A stretch of DNA of 64,000 nt from Atrina japonica (lineage: Eukaryota > Mollusca > Bivalvia > Pterioida > Pinnidae). The notes under the pieces were generated by a model. The model saw nothing but the letters and a program-made list of their open reading frames with translations, did no database searches and had not been told where the DNA came from. The translations under genes were made by a program, and so were the position numbers. Position 1 is the first letter of the stretch, and the number at the start of each line of letters is the position of its first letter. The stretch lies in the NCBI GenBank assembly GCA_030159075.1, contig BROG01000554.1, positions 5,001 to 69,000 on the forward strand, given 5' to 3'. Positions 47,701-59,700 of this stretch are shown piece after piece.

Positions 47701-50700
47701 TACCTGCCTTGTAAGACCACATTTTAGAGACAGAAGTGGTGGTCTTTCTAGACATGTTCCACTATACTTGTATTAAGATACAGACTTTAGCACTGAAGTT
47801 TATGGCCACAACAGTGCCTTCCCCAGTGACAATAATTATGCACACACAAACACACACACACACACACACACAGCAAAAAGTGTGCAGGGTATATTGGAGT
47901 AACACTATCTGTCTGTTTGTCTGGTCATATGTAGATGCAATCTTGTCATTTCAACATCATCTTCATTGATGAATTGATTTCAATAAAACTTTGTGCAATG
48001 AAAGATTATATAAGTAGATTTGCATGAAGGCAGGGGAATGCTGGAGTTATGGCCCTTTGAACTTCAATTTTTTTTTATCCATATGTATGTGACTTCTTGT
48101 CATCGCAACTCTTTCTACACTGATTAATTGATTTTGATGAAACTTCATTCAATGAAATATCACAATGTCTATACATACATGAAGGACAGGGATTGCTTTT
48201 TAAAACTTTTACTTGATTTATGGTTAACTGGACCTCCAGTTGGCAGACTCATGAATGAATGCTGGATCTGATAACATTTCCAACTGTCATTCCTAAATTA
48301 CAAATTTACATTAAAAATTCTGTTGCCACATGGGCAGTATTTATCTCAAAAAGGAATGTTCTAGTTTTTGATTGGTTAGTCAGTCAGAGTTGATTTTATG
48401 TGAGGCGTGACTACTCAAAGCCCTTGCCTCACGTCTGTAGCTCCGGAGAGACTCCTTGTATTTAACGTGCAACCATGATGGAAGTTGTTACACGTGGTTT
48501 GATTGGTACATGTATGAATGTCATTGATTACCTTGGTGTATAAGTGTATGCATTTTTCTTAATCCTGAAATGAACACCAGATTCTAACAATTGAAGTTTT
48601 AATTATAACATATTTTCCAGTTTTTTTTAGTTAAATTTGGTTGGTGGGGGTTGGAGGGGGTTGTATGGTGCTCATTTGTTATGCTTATATTCTTATTGTC
48701 ATAATCCATCCCAAAGACTATATGTAGCAGTCTTACCATACTAATTAGTGTATGTTGGAATACTCTAGAGATTTTAAGTGTACCATTGCGCATTGAGTGA
48801 TGACTCTATATTTTGATATAAATTGGTAAAATATAGCACATACATTCATTTCTAATGTTTTAATTTTAGATTTGAAAAATAATGTTTTAAAATATGCCAG
48901 AAAAGAAATTTTATTTTGGATTGGGCATGCCATCATTGAACTCGATCATAGACATTTGTGTGTGTGCTTATTTCAGCTATTGCTAGACCATAAAATGCGA
49001 CTAACTGCTATAACTGATTTGAAATAGATTTTACATATCCAAATTTTGACCACCAACTGAATCACTACTTCATTTCTAATAATGGTCTGGCTGTCTGTAC
49101 ACAAACACATTTAAAACAATGAAAATGTACAAAATGAAGATCCTCGGATATGTTTGTCATCAGTAATCGTGTATCTTGTCTGACGTTTTAAATCTACAAA
49201 ATATCCTGACAGTGTTCTCAAAAAATCAATTTCAATTAGGCCTACAGCATGTTAAGTAAAATCTGTCTTATGAGACCACTGTCATCAAACATCACCTGTC
49301 TTGTAAAACCACATTCTGAAAACCACTTATGATACTGGTTAGGTACAAATCCCTTTTGAAGAGACCAACTACAGTCAAACTTGCATTAAACTCCACCTCT
49401 GTTTAAAGGACACCTGCTTATAAAGGCCATTCAAACATAACTTATATCAACTTTTTTTATATAATAAATAAACCTCTGTAAAGTTCTTCTGTCTATAATG
49501 GCTACTTTTGCCTGTTTCATTGAGTGACCTTTTTAGACAAGTTTGATTGTATTCTGTAAGACCACACTTCAGTGGCGGAAGTGGTCATCTCTCAAGACAG
49601 GTTCTACTATAGTTATTAGGTCACCTGACCGAAAGGTCATGGTGACCTATAGCGATCATTCTTCGTCCGTCGTCATGCGTCGTGCGTTAACTTTTGAACA
49701 TTTTCATCTTCTATTCAAAAACCAGTGGGCCAATTTCATCAAAACTTGGTAGGAAGTATCCCCATGGGAAGCTCCTTCAAGTTTGTGAATATAAAGGGTC
49801 AGACTCCTAAAGGGGCCCCATAAGGACTCAAAAAGGGTAAAATTAGGAAAATCTTTAAAAATCTTCTTCTCAAGAACTAACAATGGGAATGACTTCATAT
49901 TTGATATTTAGCATCTTTTGGGGATGATTACAAAGTTTGTGAAAAAAAAATTATCTGATTGAAAAAACGGCCCCACTAGGGGGCACTGAAATCGGGCAAA
50001 AATTCAAAGTTGTCAGATTTCAACCAAATTTGGTAGAAAGCATCCCCCAGGAAAGGCAATCAAAGTTTGTGTAGAAATAATAAGGTTCTGATCTTTGGGG
50101 CCCAATAAGGGGGGTAAAAAAGGGCCAAATATTGAAATCTTCTTTAATGGACTTCTTCTCAAGAATCACAAGGCCAATTTCAACCTAAGTTGGCAGGAAG
50201 CATCTTCATGTGAAGACGCTTCATGTTTGTAAAAATTGTGGAGTTATGTCCACCTTAGATCCTCCAAAGCAGCCTAAAAGGGGTATAAAATAAGGAAAAT
50301 GTTTAAAAATCTTGTTCTCAAGAACCAACAATGGGAATGACTTCATATTTGATATTTAGCATTCTTAGGGGGAGGATTACAAAGTTTTGTGAAAAAAAAA
50401 ATTATTTGATGAAAAACGACCCCCCATTGGGGGGGGGGCACTGAAATCAGCCAAAAATTCAAAGTTGTCAGATTTCAACCATATTTAGTAGAAAGCATTC
50501 CAATAGTAAAGGCAATCAAAGTTTGTATAGAAAAAAATGTGATTTGTGACTCTTTGGGCCCCATAAGGGGGTTAAAGCGGGCCACATATGGAAATCTTTA
50601 ATTGAATTCATTCTCAAAAATCTGTTGGTCAATTTCATCCTAACCAGGCAGGAAGCTTCCCATGTGAAGACCCTCCAAGTTTGTTAAAATTGTGGAAACA

Positions 50701-53700
50701 TGCCGCCTTAGATTCCTGAAAAAGGGGCCTTAAAGGGATAAAATTAAGAAAATGTACAAAAATCTTCTTCTTAAGAACCAACAATGGGAATGACATTCAT
50801 ATTTGATATTACATTTCTAGGAGGAGGATTACAAAGTTTGGAAATGAATAAATTATTTGATGAAAAACGACCCCCATTGGGGGAGGGGGGGAGCGCTAAA
50901 ATCAGCAAAAATGGTCAAAATGTTGATTTCAACCAACTGCTTGGTAGAAAGCATGGCCAATGTGACAGGCAATCAAAGTTTGGCACAAAAAAATGTTTAG
51001 GGGTCAAAGTTCACGGTTAGAAATTACAGGAGGCATTCATAGGCATATGCATTTGAAAAAAAACAAGGACTGATCACCAGACGCCAATTTCTCTGAGAAA
51101 CTCCGATTTTGTAATTTAAACAAACACCGCGCCTTTGTTTTGAGGTATAAAATTTTCTCCGATAATCTGCGGTTGTTTTTATAGTGTACAAGAAATTGCA
51201 TTCAGGTAATCTGAGTAGGGCATTATTCGCCAATACACCGGTCGTTGTTAGACACTAGTCAAACTCCTCTGGCCTTTTTTTTATTAACGAAACAGATTTT
51301 ATTTAGAATTATTAAATCCACCAGTAGCCTAAAAAATTGCATTGTCAATGGTGCAAATTTTGTATAAACACTGCTATAAGTCTCATGCCAATGCTGGACA
51401 GGCACAAAGGTTTCGGCACAAAGTAGAGATAGAAAACATACGTGACGGAGAAATGCTGGAAGGCATTGGTACATGTTATGTACATCCAGAAAAAAAAAAC
51501 ATACGTATGCATAACACAGACCATATTAATTAAGTTGTTTATAGTGTGCATATTTGTCTAATACTCTTTAGATTTGTTTAGTAGGTATAATAAAAATATA
51601 AACTTAATTGCTGCTTGCATTTGAGTGAATTTTTATTGCACAATCAGGTAAACCACGCAATACCACATTCATTGTGTATACAAATAAATTTATGTTGTTA
51701 GACATTATTCAAACACAATTTTGCAGTCCCTAAAGAGTCTTGCATGATTCCCTTTCTTAAAGTTGGCCTTAACATGTCAATCACTTAATTTAAGCGATTG
51801 TTGCTCTTTTACTCAGGTGACCGTTAAGGCCCTTTGGGCCTCTTGTTTATTAAGTGAACTCAAAAGTAAAAAACATAGAAACAAGATCATTTTAGGTAAT
51901 TACCCACATTAAGTTCGAAGTAACAGTTGTCCAATAAACCTCGTTATATCACAATTTCTTAATTTGATTTCAATTTCAATCTGCAGGTTTTTAAAGTCAG
52001 GAGGTGGAGATGCAGTAACGAACCCCAATTTTCACCAGTAAGTGCATTTATGGAAATATATTTTTTATGTCAGCTTGTTTCATGTATTTTGTAAAATTCC
52101 AAAGTGTTCTTCTGTTTCTGCGTAACAATTCTTTCTCTTTGTAATTGTTATTATGTATATACATGTGTATAACTATCTGTTATTCATTCTCTGAAAGTGA
52201 CATCATTACGGGCTTGATCAGTTTGTGAACAGAATTTGTCATTTATTACACCACCATCAATAGATGGTGGGCTATTCAAATCGCCCTGCGTCTGTGGTGA
52301 ATCCATCTGTGCATCATCTGTCCGTCCTGAACAATTCTTGTTACCGCTGTTTCTTGGACAGTATTGAAGGGATCTCCTTGAACTTTGACGTAAAGGTTCC
52401 CCTTGAGGTCTACTTGTGCATATTGCATTTATAGAGAGATCATAATCCAATATGGCCGACAAGGTACCATCTTGGATTCTGACCAAAGGAAGTTTGTTAC
52501 TGCTACTTCTCAGAAAGGACCGAAGGGATCTCCTTGAAATTTGACATGAAGGTTCCTTTTGAAGTCTCCTTTGGCATATTACATTTTCAGAGAGACTGGA
52601 ACCCAACATGGTCAACAGGCAGCCATCTTGGATTTTGACCAAATGAAGTTTTTTACCGCTTCTTCTCAGAAAGAACTGATGGAATATTTTTGAAATTTGA
52701 TATAAAGGTTCCCCTTGAGGTCTAGTTGTGCATATAACATTTTCAGAGAGATCGGAATCCAACATGGCCAACAGATGGCCATCTTGGATTTTGACCAAAG
52801 GAAGTTTGTTACCCCTATTCTCAGAAAGGACTGAAAAGATCTTTTTGAAATTTGGCAACAAGGTTCCCCTTGGGGTGTAGTTGTGCAATTAACATTTTCA
52901 GAGAGATTGGAATCCAACATGGCCAACAGGCGACCATCTTGGATTTTGACCAAATGAAGTTTGTTACCACTATTTCTCAGACAGGACTGATGGGATCTCA
53001 TTGAAATTTAACATTAAGGTTCCTCTTAAAGGCCAGATCTGACCTAGTGAAATATCCATACGGATGGCAATTAAGCAAATATGGGAAAAGTCACACCTCC
53101 CAAAGATAAAGCTACAAAATGAAGCTATTATTGGATAGCTGTGTTCCATGAGCACATACTAAACATGAGACAACCCGTACATTTAACAGTATATATATTT
53201 ACTTGTTTTCACATCTATAATACAGATGATTCATATGTCTGTTCCAAATATTACTTCAGAGTTGGAATGTTTGCTTATACAGGTATACTATCAACTATGA
53301 TCTATTGAATTTGCCTGTCAATGAACTGTGCCATTAATGGGTAGTTTTCAGATTTAATTTAGCATTTAAACTGCTATCTTTGTAATTTTTTTTTCCCCAG
53401 TAATATGGCCAATTCAGATTTTTTGTCTCTCTAAATGTACAAAAATTCATATTTTTATATTGAATATATTGTTTATTCTACAAATAAGAAATGTTTTGGA
53501 TCCTTCTTCATCCTTAGTTTTAGATGGAATAGACCACTTAAAGTTTCAGATAGAAATGACCATCCCAAGACAGACATGCAATCGTCACACAGTCTCCCGC
53601 CAAATGTCAATAAATACATGTAGCACACCGTTACATAGTGCTGTACATGAGGCTCAATGAAGAAAGAAAGGGACACATCTCTCAAATATAATATGTTTGC

Positions 53701-56700
53701 TTTGTTTTGAAGAATTAAAACAAATCAATTTGTGTTATATATTTAATCTCTCATAATAAAACATTAATGGCGAGTAAATGTGACTAGACTACATTAATCC
53801 CAAGTTACAAAAATTCATTTTTCAAATACCCCACCAAACACCTCAACCAAAAATATTTCCCTCCAAAACAAGACTTGGTCTCATAACAAAATGGAGAAAG
53901 GTGATCACAAGACATGTGTATTATCTTTGAGAGTAAATTCTGAGGAAAGCAGAGCCATTATTCAAATTTTCAATTTTAACAAATGGAATTTAGAGGAAGT
54001 GAACAATACTGATTGATGATGATAGTTATAGTGACAATCGTAAGAGTGGGAACTTACAGGGGACATTCCGAATCCCACAAAAACTACCCATATTGTTTAT
54101 ATAAATCTTTAATAACTTGTGAACTAAACAGACAAATGTGGTGGCAATCAAATTCTGTACCAGACAGAATAGTGCACTCTGGAAAGTAAAATATAAGTTC
54201 TTTTTGACAATGTTGTTTCACAGAGGAATGAGATTTAGATGAGAAATACAAAGTAAGGAAGATGACGGCTCTGAGAGAGACGACACACGATTTCAATATG
54301 TTGTAAGACATTAAAGGGACATAGATATGCCCAAATGTATTGTTGTTGTTGTTGCCAAACTAAAAAAAAACATACCTAGGACACTCATTTGTGAATAAAT
54401 GTACACCTGATATTAATTTACTGTTTTAAATAATTGTATAAGAAAGTGTAAAACTAAATGATACACAGTTGCATATTTACCAGGAATTATTGTGTATTAT
54501 CTTATTCTTATTTTGATAATGGAAGTATGTTACCTCTATTTCTCAGTAAGTACTGAAGGGATCTTGTGTAAATTTGACATGAAGTTTACCTTTGAAGTCT
54601 AGTTGGACATATTACATTTTCAGAGAGACCAGAATCCAATATGGCTGACAGGCCGCCATTTTGGATTTTGACTAAAGGAAGTGTGTTACCATTTATATTT
54701 CTCAAGCAGTACTGTAGGGATCTCATTGAAATTTATATGAAGTTTGCCTTCGAAGTTTGAGATTTTCCCCCTGAGGTCTAGATGTGCATATTACATTTTC
54801 AGAGAGATTAAAATCCAAGATGGACACCTGTCAGCCATGTTGAATTCCATTCTCTCTGAAAATGTAATGTGTTCAGTTCAGTTTTGCTGTAACCTTGTGG
54901 AAAAAGTATTTCACAGAAACATGGATTTAAGTTCAAATTCAATGTTGAGACACAAAATAAGAGAAAAGAAGAGAAAAGAACAGTCTGTCATAGATCAGAA
55001 ATAGAACATTTCATGGTGGGCACCAAAATCCCTTTGGGATCTCTTGTATCAAATTATATTCCTGTTTTGTCTTCTCCTGTACATATACTGGTAAAATTCA
55101 ACCAGCCATGTTAATTCTACCAATTTTGGCAGTAGTCTACCACATTGTAAATTGATCTTCTGCCTACTGCTTTACCATTCAAAACCTTTTGGTTTCTTTA
55201 CATTTCTATCAATGCACATTATTTTGTCCAACCTCCCTTTTCTAGTCTGCCTGTGTACACTTTTTCCTTCAGTTTATTTCACATCTGTGTGTTGAGGAAG
55301 TGTTTAGTTTCATGAACTCTTTATTTAGCTGGATAGGTTTAAGTTTTATATAAATGCATCAAAATAACACTGGCAAGAGAAATTGTTCCTATTGCCATCA
55401 TACCTATGGGTATCCAGCTGGTGATAAAAAGCATTTCCTGTGAAGTCTGTCATAATCAAAACTTTAGTAGAGTCGTACATATTATAATCAAAAGGTTACT
55501 CCGTCCCGCCAAGTTGTATGAATTGAAACATACTCATTGCCAATAGACCTCTTCAGATTTATTGCAGTCTAGTAACTTTGGATAGCTAAATGATACAGAT
55601 TCCTGCAAAAACATAGATGTTGTCAGATTCACTCATTGTTTCCTAGCATGTCATTTTCCAGGAATCTTTTTCATTTTTCAAATTTACAGGACAGCGGTGA
55701 TCATGAATAAGTCTGTTGTATCATGCATGTTTACTTATGAGTTGATTCTACTTTATATCACATGTAAAAGGTCAATTTCACATCAGATTACTGTATTAAC
55801 TTGACAATATAAATAATTGGTTTTAACACTGTTATTATATTTACGGTGGTAAAATGACAATATTATTATTGAACCAATAGTAGAATATGTACGGCTGTGG
55901 AGATTAATGATCATTTAAACCAACACTAAATCAAATAATATTTATTTTAACTACATGCTGTGTATAAAAAAAAAATATGTTGAACCAGGTTGTAGCTGAA
56001 TAGGGCATCTGAGTTTTCATTGTGTAAAGAATTTTTACATTTCTAATACTTTTTATTGTCAGTCTGTCACAGTTACCACTCTTTGATCACTCTTGTAATG
56101 CAAAGAAGGAAAATAATACAAAACTTGTGGCATCACAGCGACAACCTGGCAATGTGTAAATAGAAACAAACTACTGGTAGCTTGATAAATGGAGGTCATA
56201 TATGCAGAAAAGACAAAGATACTTGAATATTGAATTCCATTGGACTTGAATATTTGTTTACAAGTTGCTGTCCAAGAGGGATTAACTACTAAATGCATGT
56301 TTAATATTAAGATTTCCATGAGTGGAAATAAACATTATTTCCTAATGCTCACCCTCAGTAAGATGATTTTTTCTCTCTCTAACAGTTACTATCTTGATGG
56401 AAGATTAGCTACTTTAGCCGATTTTGTCAGTCCAAAGGTACTGAATGTATTACAGACTGAAATAAATACAGCAAATTTATTTGCCAGTCATTACGCAAAG
56501 GGGAAGAAGGTTTGGATTGGAGAAACAGCCTCTGCTTATGGTGGAGGTGTCCCACTCAAAATATTTCTCTCCATATGCTTAAGTTCAAATTTTGGCCTAT
56601 GCTCGCACTTACGCATTCATGTGAGTTTATTTGACACAGGACCTATTTTTAAAAAGACCCACTCGAGTCATTTAGTTGTCCTATTGCTATCCATTGTTCT

Positions 56701-59700
56701 CGGTTGCTATCCGTTGCTCTCGGTATTTTTAAAGCCTGCATACTGTGTAAACAGTTGAACATTTTCATTTTTGTTTGAAAAGCCAGAGCAAATTCTTTTA
56801 TGGAAATTTTTGTTCTCATTTAATTTTTCGCTATTTTCATCCTTTAAGTTAGATGAGAGGGCAGATTTAAAATGGAAGCAAAAGCAAAATAATTGCAGTA
56901 CAAACATGACAGTATAGATGAGTGATTTAGGGCTATTTTAAGAAGGATGTTTTCTGTCGTAAAAGGGCAAAAATATCTAGGGGTGAAAAAAATTCCAGGT
57001 ATACAGTATGTACCCGTATATAGGGCAAGGTCCCTGTAAAATCCTGCACTCAGTCAATTGACTTTTTATGTCAATTATTTTTTTTTTTTTTAAGGAAAAC
57101 ATTTTTTACTTACTGAATAGTCTTGCTATATCATTTATGTTGCCCATATTAGACTAAGAGTTAAATGTAATGTCCGCAAACAAACTAACAAGCCTTTCTC
57201 CCATGTTTACTATAGGTGGCTGGACAAGATGGGCTTGGCAGCAAAAAGCAACATAGGAGCTCTGATGAGGCAGGCATTTTATGGCGGAGCCTATGGATTA
57301 CTGGATTATTACACTCTGGATCCTAATCCTGTAAGTTTTTTTTTTTTGCAGAAGGCCGGTGGTCTCTTCCCGGGTACATTGTTACTGGGTTCTCACCTCC
57401 GCCATTAATAAATGTGACCTCGTGTGTGCGTAATGCACTGTGTACACAATCAAGTGACAAAATAATTATCTTTCAAGTTACAATAGCATTGGGATTCAGG
57501 ACTGTGTCAGAAACTGCATAATAAAAATACATCATGTACTTTATATTTATACTGCATACTTTATAATTTTGAATCATTCCCTTATCTCGACACCCGCTAT
57601 GAAGTTGAAGTTTCAGGACACTACAAGCTGTGTTCACTGGAACTTGACCATCATCTGATAAAGATCGCCCCGCTGTCTTTGAAGTTGGGAAAGTTTTGGA
57701 AAAAGTGTTACATAAACAAATTGACACTCAACCTGGAATATCTAATTGTTTGGATATCGCAGCTGCAGAATAATTTAGGTGAATTTAAGGATAAGACAAG
57801 GATTGTGGTCGTTGGTGTTACAGTTATAATGAAATTTAATGATGATTTGACAGGCAATATAGTAGCAATGTATGTGTACATTATCAGTACACACAAGTAA
57901 TATAAGTGATGATAAATATGATAAAATGCAACATGCACTCAAGTCTAAAGGATTTTTATTTGTTTTTAATCACAATCCTATCTAATAATGTACAGCAAAA
58001 TATTACTCTGATTATTTGGTGCTATCGTTTTAGCACCAGTTATTAAACATAAGCGATGTATTTTTGTGTTCTCCCATCCATGTTTTCATCTCTCCTGACA
58101 TAACCTATATTCTACTTCAACCTATCTGATACTTAAACCTGGATTTTTGCCAAAAATCGGACAATCGACCTATCCCTTACATCAATCTGTAGGCCATAAA
58201 ATACAGAAGTTGTGCATATTGCATTTTCAGAGAGAGCACAATCCAATATGGCCAACAAGGGACCATCTTGGATTTTGTTACCACTACTTCTAAGAAAGGA
58301 CTGAAGGGATCTCCTTGTTCCCCTTGTTATTTCAGTTCTGTAATGTTTTTTGTTTGCAAGATGCTATGTATAAGAATAATGGTTGAGGTCAGCTTTATTG
58401 GGGAGGTAAATTATGTTGCATAAGATCAGCTTTGTGAAAATTTTAATTAAATATGTACATTAATACCATGAATACATTATGAACAGTCATAAATAATTGT
58501 AAGAAAACTGCTAAGATTTCTCTCATTTAAACTAAAAAAATATTGCGTTTTCAGGATTTCTGGCTCACAATGCTGTACAAGCAACTGGTTGGAGGTAAAG
58601 TTTTCCAGGTCTCCACATCGGATAAGTCGGATGAAATCAGATTCTATGCTCACTGTTCGTCATCAGATTTGTAAGTTTATTTTTATGTGATGATTCAGCA
58701 GAAATATCATCCATTTGATCTCTTACTCCATGTGGTCCCTCACCTCTGAACATGCTGAAGTACACCCATTAGGGAGTTATCCAGATTCTGGTTCCCTGAC
58801 CCCAGACCTATTTCCTTGAGGCGAAGCTGAGGGAAATAGGTCTGGAAAAGTGGAAACAGAATCTTGCTTACTCCTTCATTGGTATATTTCAACTGTATAT
58901 TAACATAAATTCAAAATAATAGTTTTGCAAAATGGTATATATTGTCCGACTGCTTTCTAAATTCTCAATAATTAATAGAAGTTAAAGTAAATTTTTATTC
59001 AGCAAATTCTAAGTATTAAAGCTATTGATATTGTAACTTACTATTGTGATTAATCTATTTCATCATGACATACATTGCCAGTTTACAATTGCTATAGTAC
59101 TATTGGAAGGTACATGTATGTTATTACAACACGCCTAGTTATCAAAATGTAATTGTATAAAAGTAATCAGAAAGTAATCATGATTACAGCTTTGTTTTGG
59201 TCCTGTAATTAACTAGATTAAAATTACCAGTAATCATATTTTTTGTAATTACTGATTACTTCCAATTACCTGCAAAAATGTTATCAACTACAGCTGATTA
59301 AAATTACAGTTAACGAATACCACATGTCATATGGAAGTTACAGTTCAATGCATTCTTATGCTCCTAATATATTTGTATCTAGTATTAGACATAAGAGTTA
59401 ATCTGTCTTCCTTTACTTCCTGAGCCTCCGTGGCAGAGTGGTTAGAGCATCGCACTTCGAACCATGAAGTCTTTAACTTCTGGTTACCGCATGTTCAAGC
59501 CATGCTGGAAGCTAAGCCGATTTTTGTTAGAAAATTTGCCAGTTTACTTGTGGAAGGCAGGTGATCTCTTCCCAGGTTTATTGTAATCAGGTTCTCTCCT
59601 CCACCACTGGCCGCCACCATATAACTGAAATATGTTGAGTGTGGTGTAAAACATTTCAAAATTAGAAAATATTTAAATTCTTTTACTTCCTGTTACAGTT

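Noticed and set aside
57121..57140. Candidate microexon after exon 6 (acceptor gaatag, reads LAISF-M-like into donor gttgcc)
   Set aside because: Its 18-nt length does not convert phase 1 to phase 2, and it does not resemble the missing LLSDTFAAGF segment.
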